A stretch of 14,511 nt of DNA from Cellvibrionales bacterium UBA2618. Its GTDB lineage: Bacteria; Pseudomonadota; Gammaproteobacteria; Pseudomonadales; Porticoccaceae. Shown piece by piece: positions 7,132-14,422 of the stretch (positions are counted from its first letter, which is position 1; the number at the start of each line of letters is the position of its first letter). The notes under the pieces were generated by a model that was not told the DNA's origin, searched no databases, and worked only from the letters and a program-made list of their open reading frames with translations. Made by a program: the position numbers and the translations under genes. The stretch lies in the NCBI GenBank assembly GCA_002339165.1, contig DDJS01000129.1:1-14511 (forward strand). Reading direction: 5' to 3'.

Positions 7132-9288
7132 ATGCCGCTATCCGTTGACAAAGCGCTCCGCAAAGCCCAGAGCCTGATCAAAAAGGGCCGGTCTGACGAC
7201 GCGGAAGCGCTTTACCAACAACTATTGGCGGCTTTCCCTCAGAGCAAGAAAGCGCTGCGAGCGCACGCCGATCTCAAGGCGAAAATCGACTCTGGAGCCA
7301 CACCCAGCGCCGAGCCAACGGTCGATGCGGCGCGCGAAATAGCGGATTTATTGGAACGCGGTGAATTCGTGAAAACGCTGCACCTGAGCGATAACATGCT
7401 GCGGCAATTACCCCACTCTAGCGTGCTGCATAACGTTCAAGGTGCGGCCCATCGCCGACTTGGAAACTTTGATCAAGCCGTAGAGAGTTTCAAAAAGGTG
7501 CTGCAGATCGCGCCGAACAACGCCTTGACCCACAATAATCTGGGCGTTGCGCTGACCGACATCGGCGCCTTGACCGAGGCTGTCGAGAGTTTTAACAACG
7601 CACTCGAAATCGACCCCGACTACGCCGATGCCTATTTTAACTTGGCGGTTGCACAGGGATACCAAGGCGACATCGACGCCGCCATCGATAGCTATAAACA
7701 CACTCTAACGCTGACGCCAGGCCGCGCTGACGCGCACTACAACATGGGCAATGCACTGCTGCAAAATCAGCGCCCCGACGCCGCTATCGATTGCTACCGG
7801 CGGGCCACTCAGATCGCCGCCGATTATTCCAAGGCCTACAACAACTGGGGGAATGTGCTAAAAACTCAAAATGAGCTACCCGCAGCGATTGCGCGCTATC
7901 AACAGGCTCTCGATATCCACCCCGATTACGCCAATGCACGCGTTCACAAACTGCATCTGCAGGCGATGATCTGTGACTGGGCGGCCGTGTCTAGCGACCC
8001 CGCATCGGTGGCGTCGATAGGAATATCTGGCGAGGAGGTAGCGCCGTTTTCAATGCTCACCCTCGAGGACGCTCCCGAGCGCCATCGGTTGAGATCGGAG
8101 TTATTTACGCAAAATAATTTTAGTCCGTCGCGGCTACCGGCTTTTACAACACCCGCCGACAGGCCGCAAAAATTACGCATTGGTTATTTTTCGGCTGACT
8201 TTCACAATCATGCGACGATGTATTTAATCGCTCGATTGTTCGAAGCCCATCAGGCCGATAATTTTGAACTCTATGCCTACTCTTTTGGTCCGGACAAACA
8301 CGATTCGATGCGCCAACGACTGATTGAGGCGGCGCATCTATTTACCGATGTACGCGAGCTTCAGGAGCGCGACATTGCCCTGCTGGCTCGACAGCACGGA
8401 CTGCACATCGCGGTCGATCTGAAGGGCTATACGCAGAACAACCGATCGGCTATTTTTGCCCACCGCGCGGCTCCAGTGCAAATTAACTATTTGGGCTATC
8501 CAGGCACCATGGGCGCCGACTTTATCGACTATATAATCGCCGACGCGGTGGTCATACCACCTGTATATCGCGACTGTTATACCGAAAAGATTATCCAAAT
8601 GCCGTATTCTTATCAGGTCAACGACGCGACTAGGGCGATTTCCGAGCAGCCAGTGACTCGGGCCAAAATGGGTCTTCCGGCAGGTGCATTTGTGTTTTGT
8701 TGCTTCAATAACAGCTACAAAATCACCGCCGATGAGTTCGACGTGTGGATGCGCCTGCTGAAAAACGTCGACGGGAGCGTACTCTGGCTAATGCAATGCA
8801 ACTCATGGGCCGAGCAAAATCTCAAACAACAGGCGACTGCTCGAGGCATTGACTGCCAGCGCTTGATCTTCGCCGAGACCTTGCCGCAGGCCGAGCACCT
8901 GGCCCGTCATCGACTGGCAGACCTCTTTGTCGATACCTTTGTGGTCAACGCTCACACCACAGCCAGCGATGCGCTCTGGGCGGGGCTTCCGGTGGTCACT
9001 AAACTAGGTCAGGGATTTGCCGCGCGGGTCGCCGGTAGTCTGCTGACAGCTCTCGGGCTGCCGGAGCTGATCACTCGTACCACAGCCGACTACGAGGCAT
9101 TGATTTTGGAACTTGCCTGCCATCCAAAAAGCCTGGCAGCGATACGCCAAAAACTCAAGCAGCAGCGATTATCCGCAGCGTTATTTGATAGCAAATTGTT
9201 CGCCCAGCACTTGGAAGAAGGTTATCGAACGGCGTATGATCGCTACTTTGACCAGCATGATCCCGAGCATATTGAGATCGAACCCTGA
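7132..9288 (+). CDS. TPR-containing O-GlcNAc-transferase-like protein (SPINDLY type, GT41)
   Basis: A 718-residue protein of glycosyltransferase family 41, the family of eukaryotic OGT and plant SPINDLY. Such enzymes transfer a sugar from a nucleotide-sugar donor to Ser/Thr of proteins. An N-terminal helical segment (about residues 1-55, one degenerate TPR) is followed by six TPR units with strict 34-residue spacing (about 64-267; e.g. NNALTHNNLGVALTDIGALTEA). The catalytic region runs from about 345 to 705. It contains IGYFSADFHNHATMYL (H358, H360), the conserved lysine in FNNSYKIT (K530), and VNAHTTASDALWAGLPVVT with H608, the donor-binding segment. All family signatures are present, so it is likely active. 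There is no signal peptide, so it should act in the cytoplasm. No flagellin, adhesin or sugar-nucleotide gene adjoins it, so the acceptor is unknown. The sugar could be GlcNAc, fucose or another. Confidence 0.93.
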   Translation: MPLSVDKALRKAQSLIKKGRSDDAEALYQQLLAAFPQSKKALRAHADLKAKIDSGATPSAEPTVDAAREIADLLERGEFVKTLHLSDNMLRQLPHSSVLHNVQGAAHRRLGNFDQAVESFKKVLQIAPNNALTHNNLGVALTDIGALTEAVESFNNALEIDPDYADAYFNLAVAQGYQGDIDAAIDSYKHTLTLTPGRADAHYNMGNALLQNQRPDAAIDCYRRATQIAADYSKAYNNWGNVLKTQNELPAAIARYQQALDIHPDYANARVHKLHLQAMICDWAAVSSDPASVASIGISGEEVAPFSMLTLEDAPERHRLRSELFTQNNFSPSRLPAFTTPADRPQKLRIGYFSADFHNHATMYLIARLFEAHQADNFELYAYSFGPDKHDSMRQRLIEAAHLFTDVRELQERDIALLARQHGLHIAVDLKGYTQNNRSAIFAHRAAPVQINYLGYPGTMGADFIDYIIADAVVIPPVYRDCYTEKIIQMPYSYQVNDATRAISEQPVTRAKMGLPAGAFVFCCFNNSYKITADEFDVWMRLLKNVDGSVLWLMQCNSWAEQNLKQQATARGIDCQRLIFAETLPQAEHLARHRLADLFVDTFVVNAHTTASDALWAGLPVVTKLGQGFAARVAGSLLTALGLPELITRTTADYEALILELACHPKSLAAIRQKLKQQRLSAALFDSKLFAQHLEEGYRTAYDRYFDQHDPEHIEIEP

Positions 9289-9324
9289 GTAGGGTCGTCC
9301 GAGGGCGCTCGAACCACCGACCTG
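9282..9324 (-). other. Hairpins after the GT41 gene with a tRNA 3'-end-like stretch
   Basis: ACCCT-GAGT-AGGGT (9282-9295) forms a perfect five-base-pair hairpin across the GT41 stop codon. Next comes an irregular stem, GGTCG (9293-9297) with CGACC (9318-9322), enclosing CGAG/CTCG. On the minus strand 9311-9323 reads AGGTCGGTGGTTC, identical to the T-arm region of many tRNAs (notably tRNA-Ile), and TTCGAGC fits a T-loop. The T-stem mispairs, no acceptor partner or anticodon arm is found, and no CCA follows at the expected place. It is at best a degenerate fragment, possibly chance. Confidence 0.2.
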
Positions 9325-9451
9325 CATGCGCAAAATGACAATCCAAGCTTAGCGCGCAACAGCGATGCCTCGATTCATGGTCATCGATTTGAGCGTCGCA
9401 GAGTACGCTATCGGTGGTACCATCGGTAAATAATGATCAACATAAAAACCG

Positions 9452-10669
9452 TCAGAAAAACTTCTTCGGCCAGCGATCGAGACCCATGGCGTAGCGCATC
9501 ACCGGACGACTTATTAGCGGTAATTTGGCCGTAGCCAGCGCCGCATTGCGTGCCCATAACAGCGGCGCAATGTCGTTGCTAAAGCCGTGATAGAAGCCAT
9601 CCATAGCATGCATCATCAAGCCATTGGCCCAACGGCGGCGATTTTGATAGGGCAACAAGGCCGCGCGCGACCACCAATCCGATCGCGTTTTCAAGGCCTG
9701 CCCAATCACCTCAGCGAGCGCGGCGCTGTCCTGAAAACCCAAATTAACTCCCTGTCCAGCGAGCGGGTTGATTGTGTGCGCTGCGTCGCCGATCAACGCC
9801 AGACCCTGCTGCACATAGGCATTGGCATGCTGTTTGTGGAGTGGAAAACTGCCCTTGGCAACAATTTTTATTGCCCCCAACTCCCGCGGAAAGCTCGCCA
9901 TCATGCGCTCGGCCAAGGTGATGTGGTCAAGCGCCGCCAGCGCCTCAACGCGCTCCGCATGGTGATACCATACGATCGACCCGTGGCGTCCGGGCAGCGG
10001 TAAAAACGCCTGGGGGCCATCGCGGGTGAAACGCTGCCAAGTAATATCCTGCTGCGGGTATTCGGTGATCACCGATGCCACTAAACAGGATTGGCGATAA
10101 CGTGCACCGCGAACCCCCACACCAAAGGCTTGGCGAACCGCGGAGTTGGCGCCATCCGCGCCAATCAACAGCCGTCCACTAAAGCGCTTGCCGTCTGCGG
10201 ATAGCACTTCGATCTTATCGTCGACACGCTGAAACTCAGAACACACGCTGGGGCAATAAATGTGTACCTGCGGCAGGGCCTCGAGCGTGTTCCAGAGGGC
10301 GATCTGCAGCACCCTGTTTTCAATGATAAAACCTAGCTCTTGACAGCCGACCTGCTCCGCCTCAAAGGTCACATCGCCAAAGCCGCGCATTTCCCAGACC
10401 CGCAAACGACGATAAGGGCAAAGTCGCATCGCTTCGACGCGTTGCCATACGCCTAGATTTTGGAGTAGCGCCACGGTCTGTGGACTGATCGCTGAAACCC
10501 GCAGATCAAAGTCCTCAGTGGCCACGAAGGGCTCTGGCATGCGGCTCTCTAACACCGCTACTTGGAGATCCAGCGAGGCCAACTGCGCGGCCATCGCCAA
10601 CCCCGTCATACCGCCGCCAGACACGATTACATCGTAGTTTAAACGCGTCACTGGCTCGGCCCTCAGCAT
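9452..10669 (-). CDS. ubiF: FAD-dependent 2-octaprenyl-3-methyl-6-methoxy-1,4-benzoquinol hydroxylase (UbiF type)
   Basis: A flavoprotein monooxygenase of the UbiH/COQ6 family that carries out an aromatic-ring hydroxylation in ubiquinone synthesis at the inner face of the membrane. It has 405 residues. The dinucleotide-binding motif is SGGGMTGLAMA (18-27), RVSAIS is at 57-62, the GADGANSAVRQ motif at 170-180, and the FAD-ribityl motif GDAAHTINPLAGQGVNLG at 294-311. I assign UbiF rather than UbiH or UbiI because several segments align with E. coli UbiF from memory: AMRLCPYRRLRVWE, ENRVLQIALWNTLEA, RDGPQAFLPL, and the C-terminal MDGFYHGFSNDIAPL. UbiF introduces the C6 hydroxyl. The start ATG at 10669 lies 17 bases from the stop of the upstream gene on the same strand with only a weak Shine-Dalgarno, so the two are probably one transcript. 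It is convergent with the GT41 gene. Confidence 0.9.
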   Translation of the reverse strand: MLRAEPVTRLNYDVIVSGGGMTGLAMAAQLASLDLQVAVLESRMPEPFVATEDFDLRVSAISPQTVALLQNLGVWQRVEAMRLCPYRRLRVWEMRGFGDVTFEAEQVGCQELGFIIENRVLQIALWNTLEALPQVHIYCPSVCSEFQRVDDKIEVLSADGKRFSGRLLIGADGANSAVRQAFGVGVRGARYRQSCLVASVITEYPQQDITWQRFTRDGPQAFLPLPGRHGSIVWYHHAERVEALAALDHITLAERMMASFPRELGAIKIVAKGSFPLHKQHANAYVQQGLALIGDAAHTINPLAGQGVNLGFQDSAALAEVIGQALKTRSDWWSRAALLPYQNRRRWANGLMMHAMDGFYHGFSNDIAPLLWARNAALATAKLPLISRPVMRYAMGLDRWPKKFF

Positions 10670-10687
10670 TCTGATGTCTTAGCCCGT

Positions 10688-11584
10688 CTAGATAATTTCA
10701 TAACCTCGCCCGTGAATTTGCCGCGCCAGCTCGGCGATGTGTGCCGGACCTATTTCGCAACAACCGCCGACGATACTGGCACCTTGGTCGAGCCACTGCA
10801 TGGCAAACCGCGCGTAAGCTAAGGGATCAAGATCCCGTCGTTGAGTGAGTTTATCAACCGTCTGCGGCCCGTTAACAAAAGCCTCGGTGATCTGAGTAAA
10901 GCCATTGGCATACGCGCCAAAAGGCACACCAAACGTCGCTACTATATCGAGACCAGCGGTAACCGCCTCGGGAAGCGAACAATTAATCAATAGCGCAGCG
11001 GGCGCGGAGCGCTGTAAAACCGGCGCCAGCGCGCTCAATGGTTCGCCAGATCTTAACCTCGTGCCGTCAACATCGTCCACCGAAATCGCCAACCACACCG
11101 GGAGCGCGACCTTATTCGCGGCGCGCAGAGCGCCTTCGGCCTGCGCCACCGACGACATAGTTTCAAACAATAATAAATCCACCACTGGGGACAGTGCCGC
11201 AACAATATCCGCGTATAAAATTTCCGCCTGCTCCGGTGGCGGACAGGCGTCTGGGCGGTAAGAACCCACAAGTGGCCCTATGGCTCCAGCCACGCGCCCC
11301 GAGCCATGCGCATCTCGCGCGTTACAGGCAACCTCTACGGCGGTTGCCCACAGCGCCTCAAGTCGATTTTCAAGGCCCTCGGCCTCCAACCGGTCGCGCA
11401 GCACCGGATAAGTATTGGTCGTCGCTAGGGTGGCGCCGGCGCGAAAATACTCTGCGTGTACCTCGCGAACCAATTCGGGTTGCTCGATCAACACTTCGGT
11501 AGACCACATCGGCGTCGGTTCTCTGCCCGCCCGCACCACTAATTCCTGCCCGATCGATCCGTCCAGCAGCGTTATCTGCCTCAC
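10688..11584 (-). CDS. Homocysteine S-methyltransferase family protein (MmuM-like)
   Basis: A 298-residue TIM-barrel methyltransferase of the homocysteine S-methyltransferase family (as MmuM or the BHMT and MetH homocysteine domain). Members methylate homocysteine to methionine with donors such as S-methylmethionine. I chose the GTG at 11584 because AGGAGG lies five bases upstream. The frame stays open to a TTG at 11674, but the extra 30 residues do not belong to the fold. Motifs from the GTG: LLDGSIGQEL near residues 6-15, ELVREVHAEYFRAGA near 37-51, NTYP near 57-60. The zinc-thiolate ligands expected in the family are all there: C202 in INCSLPEA, and C275 and C276 in IVGGCCEIGP. It therefore looks catalytically intact. 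It is the first gene of a likely two-gene operon with ubiF. The methyl donor and exact substrate cannot be assigned. Confidence 0.88.
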   Translation of the reverse strand: MRQITLLDGSIGQELVVRAGREPTPMWSTEVLIEQPELVREVHAEYFRAGATLATTNTYPVLRDRLEAEGLENRLEALWATAVEVACNARDAHGSGRVAGAIGPLVGSYRPDACPPPEQAEILYADIVAALSPVVDLLLFETMSSVAQAEGALRAANKVALPVWLAISVDDVDGTRLRSGEPLSALAPVLQRSAPAALLINCSLPEAVTAGLDIVATFGVPFGAYANGFTQITEAFVNGPQTVDKLTQRRDLDPLAYARFAMQWLDQGASIVGGCCEIGPAHIAELARQIHGRGYEII

Positions 11585-11587
11585 ATT

Positions 11588-11596
11588 TACCTCCTC
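11588..11596 (-). promoter_or_regulatory. Strong Shine-Dalgarno fixing the GTG start of the methyltransferase
   Basis: On the minus strand GAGGAGG, followed by a five-base spacer TAAAT, stands directly before GTG 11584. It is the clearest ribosome-binding site on this strand in the window and decides the start against the longer TTG-initiated frame. Confidence 0.75.
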
Positions 11597-11713
11597 GTTA
11601 CTGCAACCGCCGCCATCGGCGCCTCCTAGAGTCACTTCCCTAAGATCCCGTAAAAAGGAAACGCTGCGCGGCAAGTATACGCAACGCTGGCAAAAAGGGT
11701 CCGATGCAACAAC

Positions 11714-11743
11714 AATATACTCCCAACATAAATAGCGTGGCAG
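11714..11743 (-). promoter_or_regulatory. Candidate promoter for the methyltransferase-ubiF operon
   Basis: Reading the minus strand, CTGCCA (11743-11738), 18 bases, TATATT (11719-11714). The -35 matches four of six and the -10 five of six. It would give a leader of about 120 bases before the GTG at 11584. A second -10-like TATACT lies at about 11675-11680 without a good -35. Confidence 0.3.
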
Positions 11744-11901
11744 CTCGATTTTTTTGCAAAAACCGGCCGAAACGGCGGATTATCAGGGCATAACAAGCGC
11801 CACGTTGAACATCGTCTGGCACTATAAAACAATTAATAGGGAGACGATCGGGACGACAGCAGCGTATGATGGTGCGGGTCTTGCGTTAAACGGTGTCGAA
11901 C

Positions 11902-11920
11902 TGTAAAAAGGAGCTTTACA
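11902..11920 (+). promoter_or_regulatory. Shine-Dalgarno exposed in the loop of a perfect hairpin
   Basis: TGTAAA (11902-11907) and TTTACA (11915-11920) are perfectly complementary and flank the loop AAGGAGC. That loop contains the strong ribosome-binding site AAGGAG (11908-11913), seven bases before ATG 11921. The stem is AT-rich and weak. The arrangement may present the site to the ribosome or serve as a switch; that is inference. Confidence 0.45.
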
Positions 11921-12013
11921 ATGCTACTACCACATTGGATTGGTGGATCTATCTACTGCGCATTGCGGTGCTTTTTAACGGCATGCGACAACTTTAAATC
12001 ATACCTATGCTAG
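11921..12013 (+). CDS. 30-residue small ORF overlapping the SDR start (leader or coupling peptide)
   Basis: An ATG at 11921 with a strong AAGGAG seven bases upstream opens a 30-codon frame ending with TAG at 12011-12013. The peptide starts MLLPHWIGGSIYCALRC and ends NFKSYLC. It is hydrophobic and aromatic in its first two thirds and contains four cysteines (residues 13, 17, 22 and 30). The frame overlaps the first seven bases of the SDR gene (ATG 12007), which has no Shine-Dalgarno of its own. Ribosomes finishing the small ORF at 12013 could thus restart at 12007, a classic coupling geometry. I do not recognise the peptide. It may be a real small protein or merely a translated leader. It is too short for a codon-usage argument. 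Confidence 0.45.
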   Translation: MLLPHWIGGSIYCALRCFLTACDNFKSYLC

Positions 12014-12933
12014 TGCTGATTACCGGAGCCTTTTGCTCAGTCGGTTGCGCATTGATACAGGAGTTATCCAATGACTCCCTGGATGTCATAGTCACAGATA
12101 TAGCACCAACACTTAGCTTTCCGTTGCACTATCGCTTTATCTCCATGGATGTTCGTAGCCAAGATCCAGACAAAATAATCGGCCGTGAGCGCCCTGATGT
12201 CGTAATCCATCTAGCGGCCACGCCACCGCCATCGAACCGGACATTCGCCCATCAGGTCAACGTTGTCGGCACGCGCAATGTACTCGATGCATGCATCGCA
12301 CACGGCGTCAAACGGCTCGTAGTCACCTCTTCGAACGCTGCTTATGGCTACCATGTGGACAATCCGCAGCCGCTCACAGAAACCTCACCGTTGCGCGGCA
12401 ATGCAGCGTTTAGCTACGCAGACCATCAGCGGCAGATCGAAAACATGCTAGAACAGGCGCGCATCGACCAGCCGCAACTGGAGCAGGTCGTATTGCGGGT
12501 CGCGACGGTATTAGGGGCCGGCGTAGAAAACATTATTACTGCGCTCTTTCACCGCCCAAAGATCCTCGCCGTCAACGGCAGTGACGGTCCGTTTAGCTTT
12601 ATCTGGACCCGTGATCTGACGCGAGTGCTGGTGCGCGCCATCGCAACCAGTCCTCCGGGAGTCTTTAACGTCGCGGCAGATGGCGTTATTAGCGTTCACG
12701 AATTGGCACAGAAACTCGGCAAGCCGGTACTCATGCTCCCGGTTTGGGGCTTAAAAACCCTATTGGCAATCGGTCACACACTGCGCTTTACCCACTATCA
12801 ACCGAGCCACGTGAGCTTTCTTCAGCATCGGCCGGTACTCGACAACAGCGCGCTAAAAGAAACCTTTGGCTACACCCCAGAATTATCCAGCCGACAAGTC
12901 TTTGACCTCTGGCAAAAGAACGCGGGACTCTAG
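12007..12933 (+). CDS. Extended short-chain dehydrogenase/epimerase family protein with altered signature motifs
   Basis: A 308-residue Rossmann-fold protein of the NAD-dependent epimerase/dehydratase (extended SDR) family. Recognisable parts: the N-terminal strand MLVLITGAF, DVVIHLAATPPP (about 64-75), NVVGTRNVLDACIAHGVKRLVVTSS (about 84-108), the active-site strand SSNAAYGY, and FIWTRDLTRVLVRAI (about 198-212). Two signatures deviate. The cofactor loop TGxxGxxG reads TGAFCSVG, with Cys10 for the middle glycine. The catalytic YxxxK reads Y137-A-D-H-Q141, with Gln for the active-site lysine, while close relatives as I recall them have YAxHK. Both codons differ by a single base from the expected residue (TGC from GGC, CAG from AAG). 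The full length is otherwise intact, so it may be a non-catalytic or NAD(P)-binding derivative. It is probably translated by coupling from the overlapping small ORF and is convergent with the amidohydrolase. Confidence 0.85.
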   Translation: MLVLITGAFCSVGCALIQELSNDSLDVIVTDIAPTLSFPLHYRFISMDVRSQDPDKIIGRERPDVVIHLAATPPPSNRTFAHQVNVVGTRNVLDACIAHGVKRLVVTSSNAAYGYHVDNPQPLTETSPLRGNAAFSYADHQRQIENMLEQARIDQPQLEQVVLRVATVLGAGVENIITALFHRPKILAVNGSDGPFSFIWTRDLTRVLVRAIATSPPGVFNVAADGVISVHELAQKLGKPVLMLPVWGLKTLLAIGHTLRFTHYQPSHVSFLQHRPVLDNSALKETFGYTPELSSRQVFDLWQKNAGL

Positions 12934-12970
12934 TCAGTGATTCCGCCGCACCGCTTTACGCCAGTACTCG

Positions 12971-14332
12971 CTAATCGCGCCTGGCCATTAAATCGAGCAG
13001 CGCCAGCACGGTCGCGTGAATTCCGGTCGTCACCGCAGGCTCGGGTTGAATCACAAATAGGGGACTGTGGTGTGATGGCACCGCTGGACCCGAGCCGTTT
13101 CGCGCGGCACGCAAGTAAGCCGCGTCGGTGCCGCCGACAGAAAAATATACGCTGGTCACATGCGGTTCGGTGGTGAAGAACGGAAAATCCTCAGCGCCCA
13201 TACCCTGAGCACCGAACGACGTCACCCGATCCTGCCCCAATGCCTCGCGCCAAAGCGTTCTCAGTCGCCGCGCCATCACCGCGTCATTGATGGTTGGGGG
13301 CGTCGACTCCTCCGAGTAGACAACCTCCGGTAGCTTGTCTTCCGGCAGTCCGGCGGCACGCCCGAGATTTTTTGCTATGCGCGCGATTCCCGACAATAAA
13401 ATATCGCGGGTCTTGGCATTGGTATTGCGCACCGTTAACTGCAGATGGGCGCGGTCGGAAATAATGTTGTGCTTGGTGCCGCTGTGAAAGGCCCCAACGG
13501 TCACCACCCCCGGCTGTCTTGGCGCCAATTCCCTCGACACTAAGGTCTGTAGCGCCATGACAATTTGACTACCAAGAACAATGGGGTCTTTGCCGGCATG
13601 GGGCGATGCGCCGTGCGCACCGACACCATGCACATAGATGTCCACGGTATCTGCACCGGCGAACGGCGAACCCTCGATCACATTGACCACGCCAGCTGGC
13701 AGTGCCGAGGACACGTGAAAGGCCAGCGCGTAATCTGGCGTGCCAAAGCGCGCCCACAGATCGTCCTCCATCATCGCGCGAGCGCCGAGCACGCGCTCCT
13801 CGGCGGGCTGCCCGATCAACATCAGCGTCCCCGACCAGTCTTGCATTCTATCGCTCATCTGTTTGGCGGTGCCTATCAAACTGGTAATATGTACGTCGTG
13901 ACCACAGGCGTGCATAACCGGAAATGTGTTGCCGGTCACCGGATCCAGTTGGCTCGCTTGAGAGGCATAATCGAGACCCGACTTTTCTTCTATCGGCAGG
14001 CCATCCATATCCGCGCGCATCATTACCAATGGCCCTTTACCATTCTTTAAAATTGCCACGATACCGGTACCACCGATATTTTCAGTAACCGTAAAACCAT
14101 GTTTACGCAGCGCTTTGGCGAGCTTTTCTGCGGTGCGAAACTCGGCCAAGCTCAACTCTGGGTGGGCATGAAAATCTTCGAAAACGGTCTTTAAACGGTC
14201 GTCGTAATCGGCCTGTATCGATCGACTCAAGTCGCGCTCCGCCGAGTATGCCAGCGGCGCCCAGCACAGGCTAAAGGCCGTGGCAATCATTGCCAATCGA
14301 TAGAGTATGCGGGTGTTATAAAAAGTAGCCAT
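12971..14332 (-). CDS. Exported M20-family metallo-amidohydrolase (hippurate hydrolase/IAA-amino acid hydrolase type)
   Basis: A zinc-dependent hydrolase of peptidase family M20D, which cleaves N-acyl amino acids and related amides. It has 453 residues from ATG 14332. The frame also starts at ATG 14347 (458 residues). I prefer 14332 because GGGA/TAGG precede it, whereas 14347 has no Shine-Dalgarno. A signal peptide with a hydrophobic stretch ends near APLAYSA-ERD, so the enzyme should act in the periplasm or outside. In numbering from 14347: RADMDGLPI (111-119), HACGHDVH with ligands C148 and H150, the catalytic/ligand pair E183-E184 in QPAEER, H211 in AFHVSS, a dimerisation (lid) domain about 228-340, and the last ligand H427 in SHHSPLF. 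All active-site residues are present. It lies 37 bases from the convergent SDR stop with no terminator hairpin between them. Confidence 0.92.
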   Translation of the reverse strand: MATFYNTRILYRLAMIATAFSLCWAPLAYSAERDLSRSIQADYDDRLKTVFEDFHAHPELSLAEFRTAEKLAKALRKHGFTVTENIGGTGIVAILKNGKGPLVMMRADMDGLPIEEKSGLDYASQASQLDPVTGNTFPVMHACGHDVHITSLIGTAKQMSDRMQDWSGTLMLIGQPAEERVLGARAMMEDDLWARFGTPDYALAFHVSSALPAGVVNVIEGSPFAGADTVDIYVHGVGAHGASPHAGKDPIVLGSQIVMALQTLVSRELAPRQPGVVTVGAFHSGTKHNIISDRAHLQLTVRNTNAKTRDILLSGIARIAKNLGRAAGLPEDKLPEVVYSEESTPPTINDAVMARRLRTLWREALGQDRVTSFGAQGMGAEDFPFFTTEPHVTSVYFSVGGTDAAYLRAARNGSGPAVPSHHSPLFVIQPEPAVTTGIHATVLALLDLMARRD

Positions 14333-14392
14333 ACGCCTATATCCCATAAATTATGCGTTTTAAAAATTTTAAAGGGCGTGAGTTCTTTTAAA

Positions 14393-14422
14393 ACAATAGC
14401 ACAAATTTATTTTTTACAGCAA
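14393..14422 (-). promoter_or_regulatory. Candidate extended -10 promoter of the amidohydrolase gene
   Basis: On the minus strand TTGCTG (14422-14417), 18 bases, TATTGT (14398-14393). The -10 is directly preceded by TGC, an extended -10 element that can compensate for the weak -35. The leader would be roughly 40-55 bases. A small palindrome, GCGCTTCAGCGC, lies upstream at 14442-14453 with no assigned role. Confidence 0.4.

Larger units (their letters stand above)
11585..11920. other. Divergent intergenic region between the methyltransferase and small ORF/SDR genes
   Basis: About 340 bases with no gene I accept; the short open frames on both strands have no family resemblance. It contains the minus-strand promoter candidate, a perfect 12-bp AT-rich palindrome TTTTTGCAAAAA (11751-11762), and a small GC stem GCCG/CGGC just beyond. 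A weak plus-strand promoter candidate is TTGAAC (11805-11810), 17 bases, AACAAT (11828-11833), beside TATAAA at 11823-11828. Confidence 0.4.

Noticed and set aside
9400..9436. Repeat ATCGGT flanking GGTACC between the GT41 gene and ubiF, considered as a bidirectional terminator
   Set aside because: It is a short direct repeat around an 8-bp palindrome, with no stable stem and no T-tract on either strand.
11585..11674. 30-residue N-terminal extension of the methyltransferase from a TTG
   Set aside because: The GTG at 11584 has a strong AGGAGG and begins at the conserved fold start.
11757..11785. Minus-strand stem followed by five T residues, resembling a terminator
   Set aside because: The stem is six base pairs with a bulge and no minus-strand gene lies upstream to be terminated; the T-run belongs to a separate AT palindrome.
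11632..11832. Two overlapping minus-strand frames of about 60 codons
   Set aside because: Low-complexity translations with no recognisable motif in a promoter-bearing intergenic region.
12937..13176. Plus-strand 79-codon frame after the SDR gene
   Set aside because: It lies almost wholly antisense to the amidohydrolase C-terminus and is an arginine-rich shadow.
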